A DNA stretch of 64,000 nucleotides from Paeniglutamicibacter sp. Y32M11 (GCF_019285735.1 NZ_CP079107.1:1550001-1614000); one strand, 5' to 3'; shown: positions 19,202 through 29,252, numbered from the stretch's first letter. Notes: generated from the sequence alone by a model not told the origin. Made by a program: numbers and translations.

Positions 19202-21868
19202 CTACCCGTCCAGTAACGAGTCCTGAATGACTACCCGGCGGGCAGGTTCAACCTCAACCACACCGGAATCGGCAAACGGTAGCGTATCGACCTCGGGACG
19301 AACCAGCGGCGCACGAGTTGTGGTGCTCGGTGCGGGCAGCTGCTCGGCCGCCGCCACCGCGGCCTCGGGGGCGGTGGCGGGTGCTGCCCCGATATCCGGG
19401 GAACCGCCCAAAAGGTCGATGCCCTGAGCCAACGGAACACCCGAACCATCACGCTTGGCATACTCGGTGGGCAGCGCCCGCACCACACCGGCGGCCGACG
19501 AGGCCCGCGCCGGACCGGCACCGGCAAAGGCGAGCTCCAGATGGTCCTCACCCTTGAGGAAGCGGTGCGCACGCACGCCTCCGGTGGCCCTACCCTTGGC
19601 AGGGTATTCCGCGAAATCCGTCACCTTGACCGAGTGTGAGGCGGTGCCCGGCAGGGTATTAGAACCCGTGGCGATCGAAACGAACACCGGTGCCTGAGCG
19701 GCCGCTTGAACCACACCGAAGAAGATGACCGAATCATCGGCACCCAACTTGATGCCCGCCATGCCACCGGCCGTGCGTCCCTGCGGGCGGACGGCCGAGG
19801 CGGCGAAACGCAAGAGTTGCGCCCCGCGCGTGGCGAAGACCAGATCCGCATCATCCCCGGCCACCGCGGCGCCCACCACTTGGTCCTTGTCCTTGAGCGT
19901 GATGGCTTCCCACTCATCGCGGTTCAGCGGGTAGTCCGGGCTCAGCCGCTTCACCACGCCATTGGCCGTTCCCAGGGCCACCACCGCATCCAGCGGGACG
20001 AGGGCAATCATCCTTTCGCCCTTGGCCAGTTGGGCGAATTCGTCTATTTTTACGCCGCCGGCCAGCAGCGGGAAGCCGTTGGACGGCGGTAGCAGTGGCA
20101 GGTCAACTACCTGCAGCCGCAGCATGCGTCCGCTGGAGGTAATCCCGCCAATTTCCGCCCGGGCGGTGGTGCACAGCGTTGAGGCGAGCACGTCGTGCTT
20201 GACCCTAGCGCCGGTGGCTTCCAAAACGTCGGTGGAGGAGGCGCGGGCCACCTGCCCGGAGGCTGAGAGCAGCACGCGGCACGGCTCGTCGGCGATTTCC
20301 AGACTCAGCGGCGCTGCCTTACCGGTGCCCACCGCGGCTGGCATGGAGGTGCCCTTCAGTGGGGCGCCGGATTCGGATTCCAGCAAGATGGTGCGGCGCG
20401 GGGTGGCGAATTGTTCGCTCATCGCCCGCAGCTCGCCGGAGACCACCTCGCGCAGCAGGGTATCGGAATCGAGGATGGCGCGCAGCTCCGCGATCGCCTC
20501 CTGCAGTTCCGCGGCTTCCTTTTCCAATTCCAACCGGGAGAACTTGGTCAGCTGGCGCAGTCGCAGCTCCAGGATGTGGTTGGCCTGCAACTCGGAGAGG
20601 TCGTAGATGGCCATGAGTCGTTCGCGAGCCTGGGCCGTCTCCTCGGAGGAACGGATGATGGCGATGACCTCGTCGATGTCCACGATGGCGATCAGCAGAC
20701 CCTCCACCAGGTGCAATCGGTCAAGCTTCTTCGCTAGCCGGTGTTCGGTCCGTCGTCGCACCACCAGCAGGCGGTGATCCACATAGACGGTGAGCAGTTC
20801 CAGCAGTCCCATGGTGCGTGGCTGGCCCTCGACCAGGGCCACGTTGTTGATGCCGAAGGAATCTTCCATCGGGGTGAACTTAAACAGCTGGGCCAGCACT
20901 GCGTTGGGGTTAAAGCCATTTTTCAGCTCGATCACCAGTCGCAGGCCGTGGTTGCGGTCGGTCAAATCAACCACGTCGGCGATGCCGGTGAGCTTTTTGG
21001 CGTTAACCGCATCCTTGATCTTCTCGATGACCTTTTCCGGGCCGACCATGTAGGGCAGCTCGGTGACCACCAGACCGGCGCGGCGTGCGGTGATCTGTTC
21101 CAGCTCCACCTTGGCGCGGGTCTTGAAGGTGCCGCGTCCGGTGCGGTAGGCATCGCGGATGCCGTCGAGGCCAACAATCTTGCCGCCGGTGGGCATATCG
21201 GGGCCGGGGATGAACTTCATGATGGACGCCAGATCGGCGTCCGGGTCGGCAATCAGGTGCAATGCCGCGGCAATGACCTCGCCGAGGTTGTGTGGTGCCA
21301 TGTTCGTGGCCATACCCACGGCGATGCCGGTGGTGCCGTTGACCAACAGGTTGGGGAACGCCGCCGGGAGCACCGAGGGCTGCATGAACTGATTGTCGTA
21401 GTTCGGAACGAAGTCAACAACGTCTTCGTCAAGGTTCGCGGTCATGGCCACGGCGGATGCACCAAGCCGCGCCTCGGTATAACGCGGGGCGGCCGGTCCA
21501 TCATCCAGCGAGCCGAAGTTTCCGTGTCCATCGATCAGTGGCAGACGCAGCGCGAAGCCCTGACTCATGCGCACCATCGCATCATAAATGGCGGTGTCGC
21601 CGTGCGGGTGCAATTTGCCCATGACCTCGCCGACCACGCGCGCGCTTTTGACGTGGCCCTTCTCCGGGCGCAGACCCATCTCGCTCATCATGTACAAGAT
21701 GCGGCGCTGCACCGGCTTCAGCCCGTCACGGGCATCGGGCAGGGCGCGGGAGTAAATCACCGAGTAGGCATACTCCAGGAAGGAGCCCTCCATTTCGGTG
21801 GTCACATCGATATCAACAATGTGCTCCACGAAATCCGCGGGTAGTGGTTCGGGCTTTTTGCGCGCCAT
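19202..21868 (-). CDS. parC: DNA topoisomerase IV subunit A (ParC, GyrA paralogue)
   Basis: DNA-cleaving subunit of a type IIA topoisomerase, 888 residues. The winged-helix domain has the quinolone-determining stretch [17 protein letters not shown] (88-104) and the catalytic Tyr130 in [10 protein letters not shown]. Residues 380-480 are the coiled-coil arm. The C-terminal wheel (500-830) has no GyrA-box (QRRGGKG type), only a weak [11 protein letters not shown], so it is called ParC rather than GyrA. The C-terminal 70 residues are Ala/Pro-rich. It pairs with parE at 8.7 kb. ATG start, GAGG 13 bases upstream. Confidence 0.9.
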   Translation of the reverse strand: MARKKPEPLPADFVEHIVDIDVTTEMEGSFLEYAYSVIYSRALPDARDGLKPVQRRILYMMSEMGLRPEKGHVKSARVVGEVMGKLHPHGDTAIYDAMVRMSQGFALRLPLIDGHGNFGSLDDGPAAPRYTEARLGASAVAMTANLDEDVVDFVPNYDNQFMQPSVLPAAFPNLLVNGTTGIAVGMATNMAPHNLGEVIAAALHLIADPDADLASIMKFIPGPDMPTGGKIVGLDGIRDAYRTGRGTFKTRAKVELEQITARRAGLVVTELPYMVGPEKVIEKIKDAVNAKKLTGIADVVDLTDRNHGLRLVIELKNGFNPNAVLAQLFKFTPMEDSFGINNVALVEGQPRTMGLLELLTVYVDHRLLVVRRRTEHRLAKKLDRLHLVEGLLIAIVDIDEVIAIIRSSEETAQARERLMAIYDLSELQANHILELRLRQLTKFSRLELEKEAAELQEAIAELRAILDSDTLLREVVSGELRAMSEQFATPRRTILLESESGAPLKGTSMPAAVGTGKAAPLSLEIADEPCRVLLSASGQVARASSTDVLEATGARVKHDVLASTLCTTARAEIGGITSSGRMLRLQVVDLPLLPPSNGFPLLAGGVKIDEFAQLAKGERMIALVPLDAVVALGTANGVVKRLSPDYPLNRDEWEAITLKDKDQVVGAAVAGDDADLVFATRGAQLLRFAASAVRPQGRTAGGMAGIKLGADDSVIFFGVVQAAAQAPVFVSIATGSNTLPGTASHSVKVTDFAEYPAKGRATGGVRAHRFLKGEDHLELAFAGAGPARASSAAGVVRALPTEYAKRDGSGVPLAQGIDLLGGSPDIGAAPATAPEAAVAAAEQLPAPSTTTRAPLVRPEVDTLPFADSGVVEVEPARRVVIQDSLLDG

Positions 21869-21981
21869 ATTGGGTGTAAATCCTCGATTTGATACTGATC
21901 TCGGTCCTTGGGCAAGAACCTTTTTCCGTAGTAGCGGCCGGTCCGGCGCGTCGATTCAAGTGCTCATGCGACGGCGACCGC

Positions 21982-21987
21982 TAGGCT
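21982..21987 (+). promoter_or_regulatory. -10 box TAGGCT, leaderless type
   Basis: TAGGCT ends 6 bases before the ATG at 21994, so transcription would begin at or next to the start codon. No ribosome-binding site is visible. Confidence 0.55.
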
Positions 21988-21993
21988 AAGCCT

Positions 21994-24696
21994 ATGGTGG
22001 ATGGTCGTAAACCCGGTGAATATCCGTCCCATTGGGAAGCAGACGTTGTTCTGCGCAACGGTTCTACGGCACATCTACGTCCGATTCAACCCGGCGACGC
22101 CGACAATTTGCAAAAAATGCATCGAGGACAATCAGAGTCCTCGGTCTACATGCGCTATTTTACGTACAAATCCTCGCTGACGGCGAAAGAGCTCAAACGC
22201 TTCACCGAGGTGAACCATGTGGACCGGGTCGCCTTTGTGGTCACCCGCGGGGATGACATCATCGGGGTGGGTCGTTATGACCGGCTTGATGACCCCACCG
22301 ACGCGGAGGTCGCCTTCAACATTTCCGATGCCTACCAGGGCATGGGTGTTGGCTCAATCCTGCTTGAACATCTGGCGGCAGCGGCCCGTGAAAATGACAT
22401 AGAACGCTTCTCCGCGGAAGTCCTGCCGGAGAACCGAAAGATGCTCACGGTTTTTGCCGAGGCCGGATACGCGGTGAAACGTCACTTCGACGAGGGCGTG
22501 GTGATGCTCGAATTCTCCATCGACCCAACCGAGAAGTCCCGCGCCGTGATGGAATCGCGCGAACACCGCGCCGAAGCCAAATCGTTGGCCGGTATGCTCG
22601 CTCCGGCCTCCATCGCCGTCATTGGCGCCAGCCGCGAATGGGGAGCCATCGGTCACACCCTGCTGCACAACATTATTGAGGGTGGATTTACCGGGCCCGT
22701 CTACGGCGTTAACCCGCAGGCCTTCGAATTGGGCGGGAACCCCAGTTACGCCTCGGTGAGCGAAATCCCCGGACCCATCGATTTAGCGGTGATCGCCGTG
22801 CCACAGGATCAGATCCTGAGGATCATTAGTGAATGCGCGGCGGTGGGGGCCAAGGGACTGCTGATCGTCACCGGTGGTTTTGAGAAGGACGGCGAGGTAG
22901 GGCTAGCGCGTCAGCGCGAACTGGTGCGACTGGCCCGGGCCAATGGTATGCGCGTGGTGGGACCGGCCTCTCTGGGCCTGGTAAATACCGATCCCAGCAT
23001 CGGGCTTAACGCCTCGGTGGCACCGGGGATGCCCAAGCGCGGCACCCTGGGGATCTTCAGCCAATCGGCGGCCATCGGTGTGCTGCTGTACGCGGCATCG
23101 GTTCGCCGCGAGGTGGGTCTGTCCTCGATCGTCTCGGCGGGCAATCGCGCGGATGTCTCGGGCAATGACGCCATGCAGTTCTGGGAGGATGACCCGGCCA
23201 CCAGCGCCGTCGGGCTCTACCTCGAATCCTTCGGTAACCCCCGCAAATTTTCTCGTATCGCCAGAAGACTCTCGCACTCCAAACCCGTCATCGTGGCTAA
23301 ATCCGATGTCATGGGACTGCGGCTGCCGCCGGGGCACGCGGTACGCACCACCCAGGCGCCAACGGCGGCAGTGGATGCGATGCTGCGTCAATCCGGGGTG
23401 ATCCGGGTGCGCACCAATGAGGAACTCATGGAAATCGCCCAACTGGTCACCGCCCAGCCGCTTCCGCAAGGCAACGGACTGGCGATCGTCTCCAATTCGG
23501 CCGCCCTGGCCTCGGTACTGGCAGATGCTGCCGAGCAAAATCAGCTTGAGGTGGTGACCACCGAGACCGAGCTTGAACTCGCGGGCGGCCAGGTTCGGGC
23601 CATGGAACTCTTATCCACCACGCTCTCCGCGGCACTGTCCAGCGCCCTGGTGCACTGCGCCATCGTGTCCCTGATGCCCACGCCCGGACTGAGCACCGGA
23701 GTGCTGGCCACATGTCTTCGTGAGGTGGCCGCCGCAACAGGCAAAACCGTGGTGGCCGTCTTCCCCGGCATCATCGATCCAAGAGACCAAGCAGATGGCG
23801 TACTTGTTGCCGGTATGGATGAGACGGGGAAAGCCTTTGGACTGCCCTGTTACTCCAGCCCCGGGGTGGCGGTAAATGCGCTGGCCGCCGTGGTGCGGTA
23901 TGCCACCTGGCGTTCGCGCGAGCAGGGCGAGGTCATTGAACCGGGCGGCATTAACCCGGCGGCAGCCGCCGATTTCATCGAAGCCGAGCTCAGCACCCTG
24001 CGCGGTGTGGAGCTGTTGCGCCTGTCCAAGGCCAAGGCCGCCGTCTTACTGGGCCACTACGGCATTAAAGTGCTTCAATCGGTGCGCTTTGATACCGCCG
24101 ACGAGGCGGTGGCGGCCGCCACCCGGCTGGGATTCCCGGTTGCCCTCAAGGCCCGCGACGAACACCTGCGTCACCGCCTCGATTTAGGTGGGGTGCGGCT
24201 GAACATCACCGACGAAGCCTCGCTGCGCTCCAACATCACCCATATGCGCGAGGTCCTGGCCCCCTATGCCGCCGGCGATCTTGAGGTGCAGTCCATGGCA
24301 GCAGCCGGACAGGGCTGCGTGATCAGGGCAGTGGAGGATCCGCTGCTGGGTCCCGTGGTGTCCTTCGGGCTGGCCGGGGACGCGGTGAACCTGCTCGATG
24401 ACTGGGCTCACGGGGTGCCGCCGCTGACCAACACCGACGTCGCCGATCTGGTGGCCGCCCCGCGTGCGGCGGCTAGATTGCGTGGTTATCAGGGACTGCC
24501 CGGGGTGGATCTTCAGGCGCTGGAAGACCTGCTCAATCGGGTAGCAACGCTGAAGGATAATCATCCGGAACTGTCGCTACTGGAAATCAACCCGGTCATG
24601 GCCACGGCCTCGGGTACCACGGTGCTCTCGGCCGAACTTTGGCTGGGCAATCCGGAGCAACGTACCGATTCGGCTAGACGGGCAATGCGCCACTGA
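21994..24696 (+). CDS. GNAT acetyltransferase fused to NDP-forming acyl-CoA synthetase-like domains (Pat-type protein lysine acetyltransferase)
   Basis: 900 residues. GNAT domain at the N-terminus (about 15-175) with an acetyl-CoA loop in YQGMGVGSILLEHL; a CoA-binding Rossmann domain (IAVIGASREWGAIGHTLL, about 208); flavodoxin-like ligase domains; and an ATP-grasp domain at the C-terminus (about 670-890). Proteins of this layout acetylate lysines of metabolic enzymes such as acetyl-CoA synthetase. The phosphohistidine motif of active ligases (SHTG type) is not seen at the expected place; the region reads GHAVRTTQAP, suggesting a non-catalytic, sensing ligase part. The GNAT is N-terminal, as in Streptomyces PatA-type proteins, not C-terminal as in enterobacterial Pat. 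Confidence 0.88.
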   Translation: MVDGRKPGEYPSHWEADVVLRNGSTAHLRPIQPGDADNLQKMHRGQSESSVYMRYFTYKSSLTAKELKRFTEVNHVDRVAFVVTRGDDIIGVGRYDRLDDPTDAEVAFNISDAYQGMGVGSILLEHLAAAARENDIERFSAEVLPENRKMLTVFAEAGYAVKRHFDEGVVMLEFSIDPTEKSRAVMESREHRAEAKSLAGMLAPASIAVIGASREWGAIGHTLLHNIIEGGFTGPVYGVNPQAFELGGNPSYASVSEIPGPIDLAVIAVPQDQILRIISECAAVGAKGLLIVTGGFEKDGEVGLARQRELVRLARANGMRVVGPASLGLVNTDPSIGLNASVAPGMPKRGTLGIFSQSAAIGVLLYAASVRREVGLSSIVSAGNRADVSGNDAMQFWEDDPATSAVGLYLESFGNPRKFSRIARRLSHSKPVIVAKSDVMGLRLPPGHAVRTTQAPTAAVDAMLRQSGVIRVRTNEELMEIAQLVTAQPLPQGNGLAIVSNSAALASVLADAAEQNQLEVVTTETELELAGGQVRAMELLSTTLSAALSSALVHCAIVSLMPTPGLSTGVLATCLREVAAATGKTVVAVFPGIIDPRDQADGVLVAGMDETGKAFGLPCYSSPGVAVNALAAVVRYATWRSREQGEVIEPGGINPAAAADFIEAELSTLRGVELLRLSKAKAAVLLGHYGIKVLQSVRFDTADEAVAAATRLGFPVALKARDEHLRHRLDLGGVRLNITDEASLRSNITHMREVLAPYAAGDLEVQSMAAAGQGCVIRAVEDPLLGPVVSFGLAGDAVNLLDDWAHGVPPLTNTDVADLVAAPRAAARLRGYQGLPGVDLQALEDLLNRVATLKDNHPELSLLEINPVMATASGTTVLSAELWLGNPEQRTDSARRAMRH

Positions 24697-24712
24697 GTCA
24701 GGTGCCCTTGGG

Positions 24713-24718
24713 TAGACT
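24713..24718 (+). promoter_or_regulatory. -10 box TAGACT, leaderless type
   Basis: TAGACT, then 7 bases (AGGAGGC), then the ATG at 24726. The purine stretch is too close to the ATG to be an ordinary ribosome site, so a leaderless transcript is the simpler reading. Confidence 0.5.
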
Positions 24719-24725
24719 AGGAGGC

Positions 24726-25403
24726 ATGACCCCCCTATCTTCGGCCCCGGGCCGCGACCTCCAAGCCGACCTTAACCGTGCCGGGTTCTATCCAAAAATG
24801 GTGACAGACATCCTTGTTGAGGCGCTTGATGGCAGGGAGCCGACCGAGCACCTGGTCCACCTGGAAACCCACTTTGACCAGCACGAGGTCCACCGGCACA
24901 TCACGGTGCTGGTCCTGACCGAGGACATCCTGGTGGTGGCCCACGTTGATGATCAGCAGCTGGATGAAAAGGGCAAAGAAGTCATGGCCCAGATCTCCAC
25001 CGAACTGGTCCAGCTCTCCAAGGTCACCACGGTCGCCACCAGCTACGTGTACCACCAGCCGCAGAACTACCGCACCGGCGATGCCGTGAAGGAACTGACG
25101 GTCGGCATCGCGTGGGCTGGGGCACAACGCATCGACCTGGCTCCGGCTGGCTGCGCGGATCCGGGTTGCGACGCCGACCACGGCTACACCGGTACCTCCC
25201 AGCAGGAGGACCTGGTGCTGCGCGTCAGCGCGGAGGCAGATGGGGTTGCAGCGGTCACCGCAGCACGCAACTTTGCCAAGGCCATCCGCCGCGCCTCGGC
25301 ACCGCGCAGCACCGAAACTCGGCCCGCCGCGCTTCCGGCACCCGCAGCGGAGGTCCGCGGACGCGTCGGATCCCGCTTCGGCCGCAACACCCACCAAGGC
25401 TAA
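24726..25403 (+). CDS. DUF5998 family protein
   Basis: 225-residue actinobacterial protein resembling those annotated DUF5998; function unknown. Recognisable segments are DLNRAGFYPKMVTDILVEAL, VEDLETHFDQHEVH-like HLETHFDQHEVHRHITVLVL, and a GCADPGCDADHGYTG segment with two Cys and two Asp. The C-terminal 35 residues are basic and low complexity. ATG at 24726 is preferred over the GTG at 24702 because a -10 box ends 7 bases before it. The next gene begins 22 bp after the stop. Confidence 0.8.
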   Translation: MTPLSSAPGRDLQADLNRAGFYPKMVTDILVEALDGREPTEHLVHLETHFDQHEVHRHITVLVLTEDILVVAHVDDQQLDEKGKEVMAQISTELVQLSKVTTVATSYVYHQPQNYRTGDAVKELTVGIAWAGAQRIDLAPAGCADPGCDADHGYTGTSQQEDLVLRVSAEADGVAAVTAARNFAKAIRRASAPRSTETRPAALPAPAAEVRGRVGSRFGRNTHQG

Positions 25404-25425
25404 GGCCGCAGGAGAGTACAGCTTC

Positions 25426-26616
25426 GTGGCTACAATCACCCGCAAGACCCCCTCGGCTCCACTGCCGGCGGCCCCGGCCTACGGCACCAAGACCATCGCG
25501 GAGCTGTTACCCAGCGCGGCGGCGGCACTGGGAGTGCCGGGATTTGACAACATCCTCGGGCTGCCGGTGGCCAATCGCATCTGCGTAGTCATGGTTGATG
25601 GGCTGGGCAAGGCACTTCTTAAGGCCCGCGGCGGACACGCCCCGTTCCTGCGCAAATTGATGGAAAATGCGGCAACACTACAGTCGCCCTTCCCCTCCAC
25701 CACCGCCGCGTCGCTTGCCTCATTGGGCACCGGGCTGGCTCCCGGGCTACACGGGGTCGTGGGCTATGACGTGGTGGATCCGGAAAAGCGCCGTGTGGTC
25801 AACCAGCTCGGGGGCTGGCCCAAGGACCTCAACGCCCACACCTGGCAACCGAACCAGACGGTATTTGAACGGGTGGCCGCGGCCGGCGTACATACGGCCA
25901 CGGTGTCACTGAATAAGTTCAAGGACTCCGCGCTGACCCAGGCGGCACTGCGCGGAACGCAATTCACCGCGGCAGAATCTCCCCATGCCAGGGTGCGAAC
26001 GACCTGCGAGGTGCTGGCAGCCAATCCACGATCGCTGGTCTACGCGTACTGGAATGAGCTCGATCGGGCCGGGCATCGATTCGGGAAGGACTCCTCGCAG
26101 TGGGGCAATGCGCTCGAAGATCTAGACCTGATGATGCGCACGCTCGCCGCGCGAGTTCCTGCCGGAACGCTGCTGCTGCTCACCGCCGACCACGGGATGG
26201 TTGACGTGGAGGAGAACTGGCGGATCGATTACTCGCAATTCCCGGAACTGGTGGCCGGGGTCGAGCTGACGGCGGGGGAGCCGCGCGGGGTGCAATTGCA
26301 CTTCCATGCGCAGACCTCGGCTCAAAAGCGTGAGGGTGTTGCCGAGGCCTGGCGAGAGCGCTTTGGGTCCAAGGCCTGGGTGCTGAGTCGGGAGGAAGCG
26401 ATTACTCACGGTCTTTTTGGTGAGGTGGCAACCGCGGTGCGCGAACGCATCGGTGATCTGCTCATCCTTGCCGCCGAGGACATCGCGTTCCTCGATGGGC
26501 GCCGGGTTAATCCTGCGGCCTTCACGATGGTGGGGCAACATGGCTCGATGACGCGGGCCGAATGCGAAATTCCCCTCTTGACCCTGGCCCGTCCAATCAC
26601 CAAGAAAAAGTCCTAG
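25426..26616 (+). CDS. Alkaline phosphatase superfamily protein (nucleotide pyrophosphatase/phosphodiesterase type)
   Basis: 396-residue member of the alkaline phosphatase superfamily, similar to type I phosphodiesterase/nucleotide pyrophosphatase domains. Metal ligands: Asp in VVMVDGLG, catalytic Thr in FPSTTAASLASLGTGL, Asp/His in TADHGMVDV and His in GQHGSMT. No signal peptide, so cytoplasmic. GTG at 25426 has AGGAGA upstream; the frame is open to 25240 but that part overlaps the preceding gene and is not homologous. It is probably co-transcribed with the DUF5998 gene. Confidence 0.85.
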   Translation: MATITRKTPSAPLPAAPAYGTKTIAELLPSAAAALGVPGFDNILGLPVANRICVVMVDGLGKALLKARGGHAPFLRKLMENAATLQSPFPSTTAASLASLGTGLAPGLHGVVGYDVVDPEKRRVVNQLGGWPKDLNAHTWQPNQTVFERVAAAGVHTATVSLNKFKDSALTQAALRGTQFTAAESPHARVRTTCEVLAANPRSLVYAYWNELDRAGHRFGKDSSQWGNALEDLDLMMRTLAARVPAGTLLLLTADHGMVDVEENWRIDYSQFPELVAGVELTAGEPRGVQLHFHAQTSAQKREGVAEAWRERFGSKAWVLSREEAITHGLFGEVATAVRERIGDLLILAAEDIAFLDGRRVNPAAFTMVGQHGSMTRAECEIPLLTLARPITKKKS

Positions 26617-26630
26617 CCCGCTGAAGGTTA

Positions 26631-26684
26631 CAACGATGGCCCGGTGAGTGCGGAAAATTTCCGCCGCCCACCGGGCCATCGTTG
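26631..26684. terminator. Bidirectional terminator
   Basis: 16-bp perfect stem CAACGATGGCCCGGTG (26631-26646) with its complement at 26669-26684, between the phosphodiesterase gene and convergent sepH. Confidence 0.8.
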
Positions 26685-26715
26685 TATCGTGCCGCTACAG
26701 CGTCACGATGGATGC

Positions 26716-27798
26716 TTAGTCGTTATTGTTATTGCGTCGGCCAAAGACGATGTCGTCCCAGCTGGGTACCGAGGAACGCTTAACCTTTTTCTTGCCGCCG
26801 GCCTCGTCCTCACCGTTATCCTCGGATTCTTGATCCTCGGCCGTCGGCTTGCTTGGGGTGGGGACCAGGGAGATCGAGGTGGTGCGGGAGCTGACGCCGT
26901 CATAGAGCCGCGGCAGACCATCATCGCTCGGCTCGGGGCCCGCCAACCGGGGATCGTCATCCGGGTGTGGGTTACGTGAGAGCATCGCCGCCAGGGCGTC
27001 GTCACCCTCTTCATCCAAGCCCAAGCGCTGCCCGCGACGGGCGCTGAGGACATCTAAAAGCTGTTCGGATTCCGCGACGGTTGCCTCGGAATCGGCGTCT
27101 TCTCCGGCGGCCTCAACATCAAAGGGGGCATCTGCCACGGCCGTGAGACGGCGGGCACCGACGGGGGCGTCAAGAGGTTCGAGTTCGCTGAGCACCTGGG
27201 CCCAGCGGTTAGCGTTCTGCAGCGACTTGCGGCTGGGGTGGAAGGTCCATTTGGCAATGGTCTCCTCGTTACCCTGATCCAAGCGAATGCTGTCATCAAC
27301 ACTCGGGAGCTCAAAGCGAACCACCACATCCCAGGTGCCGTCGGCGGTACGCCAGGCATCCCAGTTCAGTGACTCGCTAGTGATCCCCAGCGAGTGGACA
27401 CGGTACGCGACCATTTCGCCCAAATTTGCCGGTTCTTCACCGAAGATGCTGCGGTAGCCCTCGTGCGTCTGCGGGGCGGAAACCTCCACATTGCGGGCTT
27501 GGGAGGCGATGTACTCGCGCTCGGCCAACACCGGTCCCTCGTAGCGCATGATGCGATCGAGGTCCATGCCTGATTCCGCGGCAACTTCTTCTGCCGTGGC
27601 GCCGGAACGGATCCGAGATTGAATATCACGGGGGGAGAGCGGGGATGCCGCGGCTACCGAGCGGTCGGCCCGGGCAGCTCGAGACAGGGCACTGCGCAGC
27701 GCTTCGTCGATGGGCAACACAAAACTGTTGCCGTCCTCGCTGCTTACGTGCAGGCTCTCACCGTTCTCGTGGATTCCCACTAGTCGGAGTTGACGCAT
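26716..27798 (-). CDS. sepH: Septation protein SepH
   Basis: Actinobacterial cell-division protein that binds FtsZ and promotes filament formation. The conserved N-terminal domain (MRQLRLVGIHENGESLHV, residues 1-160; old name DUF3071) contains a helix-turn-helix-like stretch (SGATAEEVAAESGMDLDRIM). The C-terminal 200 residues are acidic, low complexity, ending in a basic SSVPSWDDIVFG tail conserved in the family. ATG at 27798 is chosen because GGAGGA lies 5 bases upstream; an in-frame codon 15 bp upstream would place the ribosome site inside the gene. Confidence 0.9.
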   Translation of the reverse strand: MRQLRLVGIHENGESLHVSSEDGNSFVLPIDEALRSALSRAARADRSVAAASPLSPRDIQSRIRSGATAEEVAAESGMDLDRIMRYEGPVLAEREYIASQARNVEVSAPQTHEGYRSIFGEEPANLGEMVAYRVHSLGITSESLNWDAWRTADGTWDVVVRFELPSVDDSIRLDQGNEETIAKWTFHPSRKSLQNANRWAQVLSELEPLDAPVGARRLTAVADAPFDVEAAGEDADSEATVAESEQLLDVLSARRGQRLGLDEEGDDALAAMLSRNPHPDDDPRLAGPEPSDDGLPRLYDGVSSRTTSISLVPTPSKPTAEDQESEDNGEDEAGGKKKVKRSSVPSWDDIVFGRRNNNND

Positions 27799-28134
27799 GA
27801 CTATCCTCCACAAACCGTCGTGTTGTGACTAAAACTCTGCCACCTGCTGGGGCAAATACCTAAGAAGCGCCTTGGTGTGGCGCGGACCGGCTTGATGATT
27901 ATTCCCACCAAGGTGGAAGAATCGGCGAAAAGTCCCTTGGAATTTCCTTGTCTTGGGCCCGGAGATGCGATGATGAACAGTCGGAGATGACCGGGCACAA
28001 AATTCAGTGTTTCTGCGTTGAAGCATAAGCGCAAACAAACGCGCCGGTTTCACGCCCCTAGGATGCGATGGCATCACAGGGGGCCGACCCGAGACGAACT
28101 ACAGCTTGAATCAGCGGAGTGTGAAGCAGCAAAA
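27799..28134. other. Divergent intergenic region sepH / DUF4193 gene
   Basis: 336 bp without a convincing gene. It holds the sepH ribosome site (27804-27809) and must hold divergent promoters. TAGGAT at 28059-28064 is a candidate -10 for the DUF4193 gene, giving a leader of about 65 bases. The open frames here have no recognisable protein features. Confidence 0.45.
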
Positions 28135-28443
28135 ATGGCCACCGATTACGATGCACCTCGCAGGCATGCCAACGAGGACGAGACGCCCGAGGTTCTTCCG
28201 GAGCTCAAGGCGCAACGCAATACCAACACCAATGCGTCAAATCTCATTGATGAGGACGAGGCCGCACTGGCCGACAGCTATGAGCTGCCCGGTGCGGATC
28301 TCTCCGGCGAGGAGATTCAGGTCTTCGCGATGCCTGCCCAGGCCGACGAATTTACCTGTTCCTCATGTTTCCTAGTGCGGCACCGCTCGCAGATTGCCGC
28401 AGAACGCGGCGGTCTGCTCTTCTGCGCCGACTGCGAAGGCTAA
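28135..28443 (+). CDS. DUF4193 zinc-ribbon protein
   Basis: 102-residue acidic actinobacterial protein. The N-terminus MATDYDAPR and the C-terminal zinc ribbon (CSSC ... CADC) mark the DUF4193 family, which I recall as Rv2699c in M. tuberculosis; function unknown. Many Asp/Glu between the ends suggest a disordered middle. The frame is open further upstream, but homology begins at 28135. Ribosome site weak (GAAG). Confidence 0.85.
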   Translation: MATDYDAPRRHANEDETPEVLPELKAQRNTNTNASNLIDEDEAALADSYELPGADLSGEEIQVFAMPAQADEFTCSSCFLVRHRSQIAAERGGLLFCADCEG

Positions 28444-28470
28444 AGGCCCCACGCCTAGGCAGTGAACACA

Positions 28471-28530
28471 AAAGGCGCCCGTCTCCACGCTGCCACTGAC
28501 AAAAAGTGGTGGTGGGAGGCGGGCGCCTTT
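28471..28530. terminator. Bidirectional terminator DUF4193 / DUF3093
   Basis: 16-bp stem with one G-U pair: AAAGGCGCCCGTCTCC at 28471-28486 pairs with 28515-28530, and T-runs are present at both ends. Confidence 0.8.
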
Positions 28531-28555
28531 GTTGAATCGTGGGGGATCGGTGACG

Positions 28556-29119
28556 CTAAGCCGACTCGGTGCCGGTAGCGTCACCATCGCCCGCGGTAGG
28601 AGCCGTATCCGTGGTGTCGTCGCCCGCATCCGTGGCATTGCGGTATTCCACCATCAGGCCACCGAGTGCCGAGGTCAGCTCTTCGGGGCGTCGGGTTGAG
28701 GTGAGCCAATACGGGGTGGAATCGCGCTCGTCGGTGATTTCGATGCGCACCACCGGATCAATCCAGCCGCGGATGCACATGAAGGCGATACCGTTCAGGC
28801 CGGGGCCACGCTGGTGGTAGGCGTCGGCACCGCGATAGCCGGTAACATCGCCGATGAATTTCCGCTCGATGGTGGCGCGGCCAACGCGCACACTCTCGTC
28901 GGTGACCTCAATGGTGGGTGTGCTGTTCAGCAGTGCAAAGGCGATCAGGGCCAGGGCCACCAATCCGGCGATCACTCCCCACTTCAGGCCGATGGGCAGG
29001 AATGCTACGGCGGCGGTGATGCCCAGACCCAGCGATGCCAGCCAGACCCACCACGAAGGCCACAGCTTTTCGCGGAAATGGACGGTTGCGGGAATTGCGG
29101 GGGAAATGTTCTCGGCCAT
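28556..29119 (-). CDS. DUF3093 membrane protein
   Basis: 187 residues: two hydrophobic segments (about 23-42 and 48-66) followed by a beta-rich soluble domain with conserved [10 protein letters not shown] and DPTPYWLVSTR-like segments ([16 protein letters not shown]). Actinobacterial DUF3093 family (Rv2698 in my memory), function unknown. The C-terminal 25 residues are low complexity. The ATG at 29119 has TATGCT 7 bases upstream, so it may be leaderless; an in-frame ATG 12 bp upstream overlaps that box. Confidence 0.8.
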   Translation of the reverse strand: MAENISPAIPATVHFREKLWPSWWVWLASLGLGITAAVAFLPIGLKWGVIAGLVALALIAFALLNSTPTIEVTDESVRVGRATIERKFIGDVTGYRGADAYHQRGPGLNGIAFMCIRGWIDPVVRIEITDERDSTPYWLTSTRRPEELTSALGGLMVEYRNATDAGDDTTDTAPTAGDGDATGTESA

Positions 29120-29126
29120 ACCTCCC

Positions 29127-29132
29127 AGCATA
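29127..29132 (-). promoter_or_regulatory. -10 box TATGCT, leaderless type
   Basis: On the minus strand TATGCT is followed by 7 bases (GGGAGGT) and the ATG of the DUF3093 gene. This is the same layout as at 24713. Confidence 0.5.
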
Positions 29133-29178
29133 GGCGCTGGGGCGGGCCAACCCTGCCATGGATCAACGACGGAGGGAC

Positions 29179-29184
29179 TAGAGT
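29179..29184 (+). promoter_or_regulatory. Candidate -10 of dut (TAGAGT)
   Basis: TAGAGT lies 68 bp before the dut ATG and in the divergent region between the DUF3093 gene and dut. No clear -35 partner is seen. Confidence 0.35.
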
Positions 29185-29252
29185 TAAGTGCGTACGCGAG
29201 CGGCCATAACCTGGCCCGCACACGCCCCCGAACCCCCTGGAGTGGAAAATAC

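Noticed and set aside
20741-21844. 367-codon plus-strand ORF opposite parC
   Set aside because: Antisense shadow; parC has all catalytic motifs in the same interval.
19202-21868. GyrA instead of ParC
   Set aside because: No GyrA-box in the C-terminal domain, and the partner ParE lacks the GyrB-type EGDSAGG.
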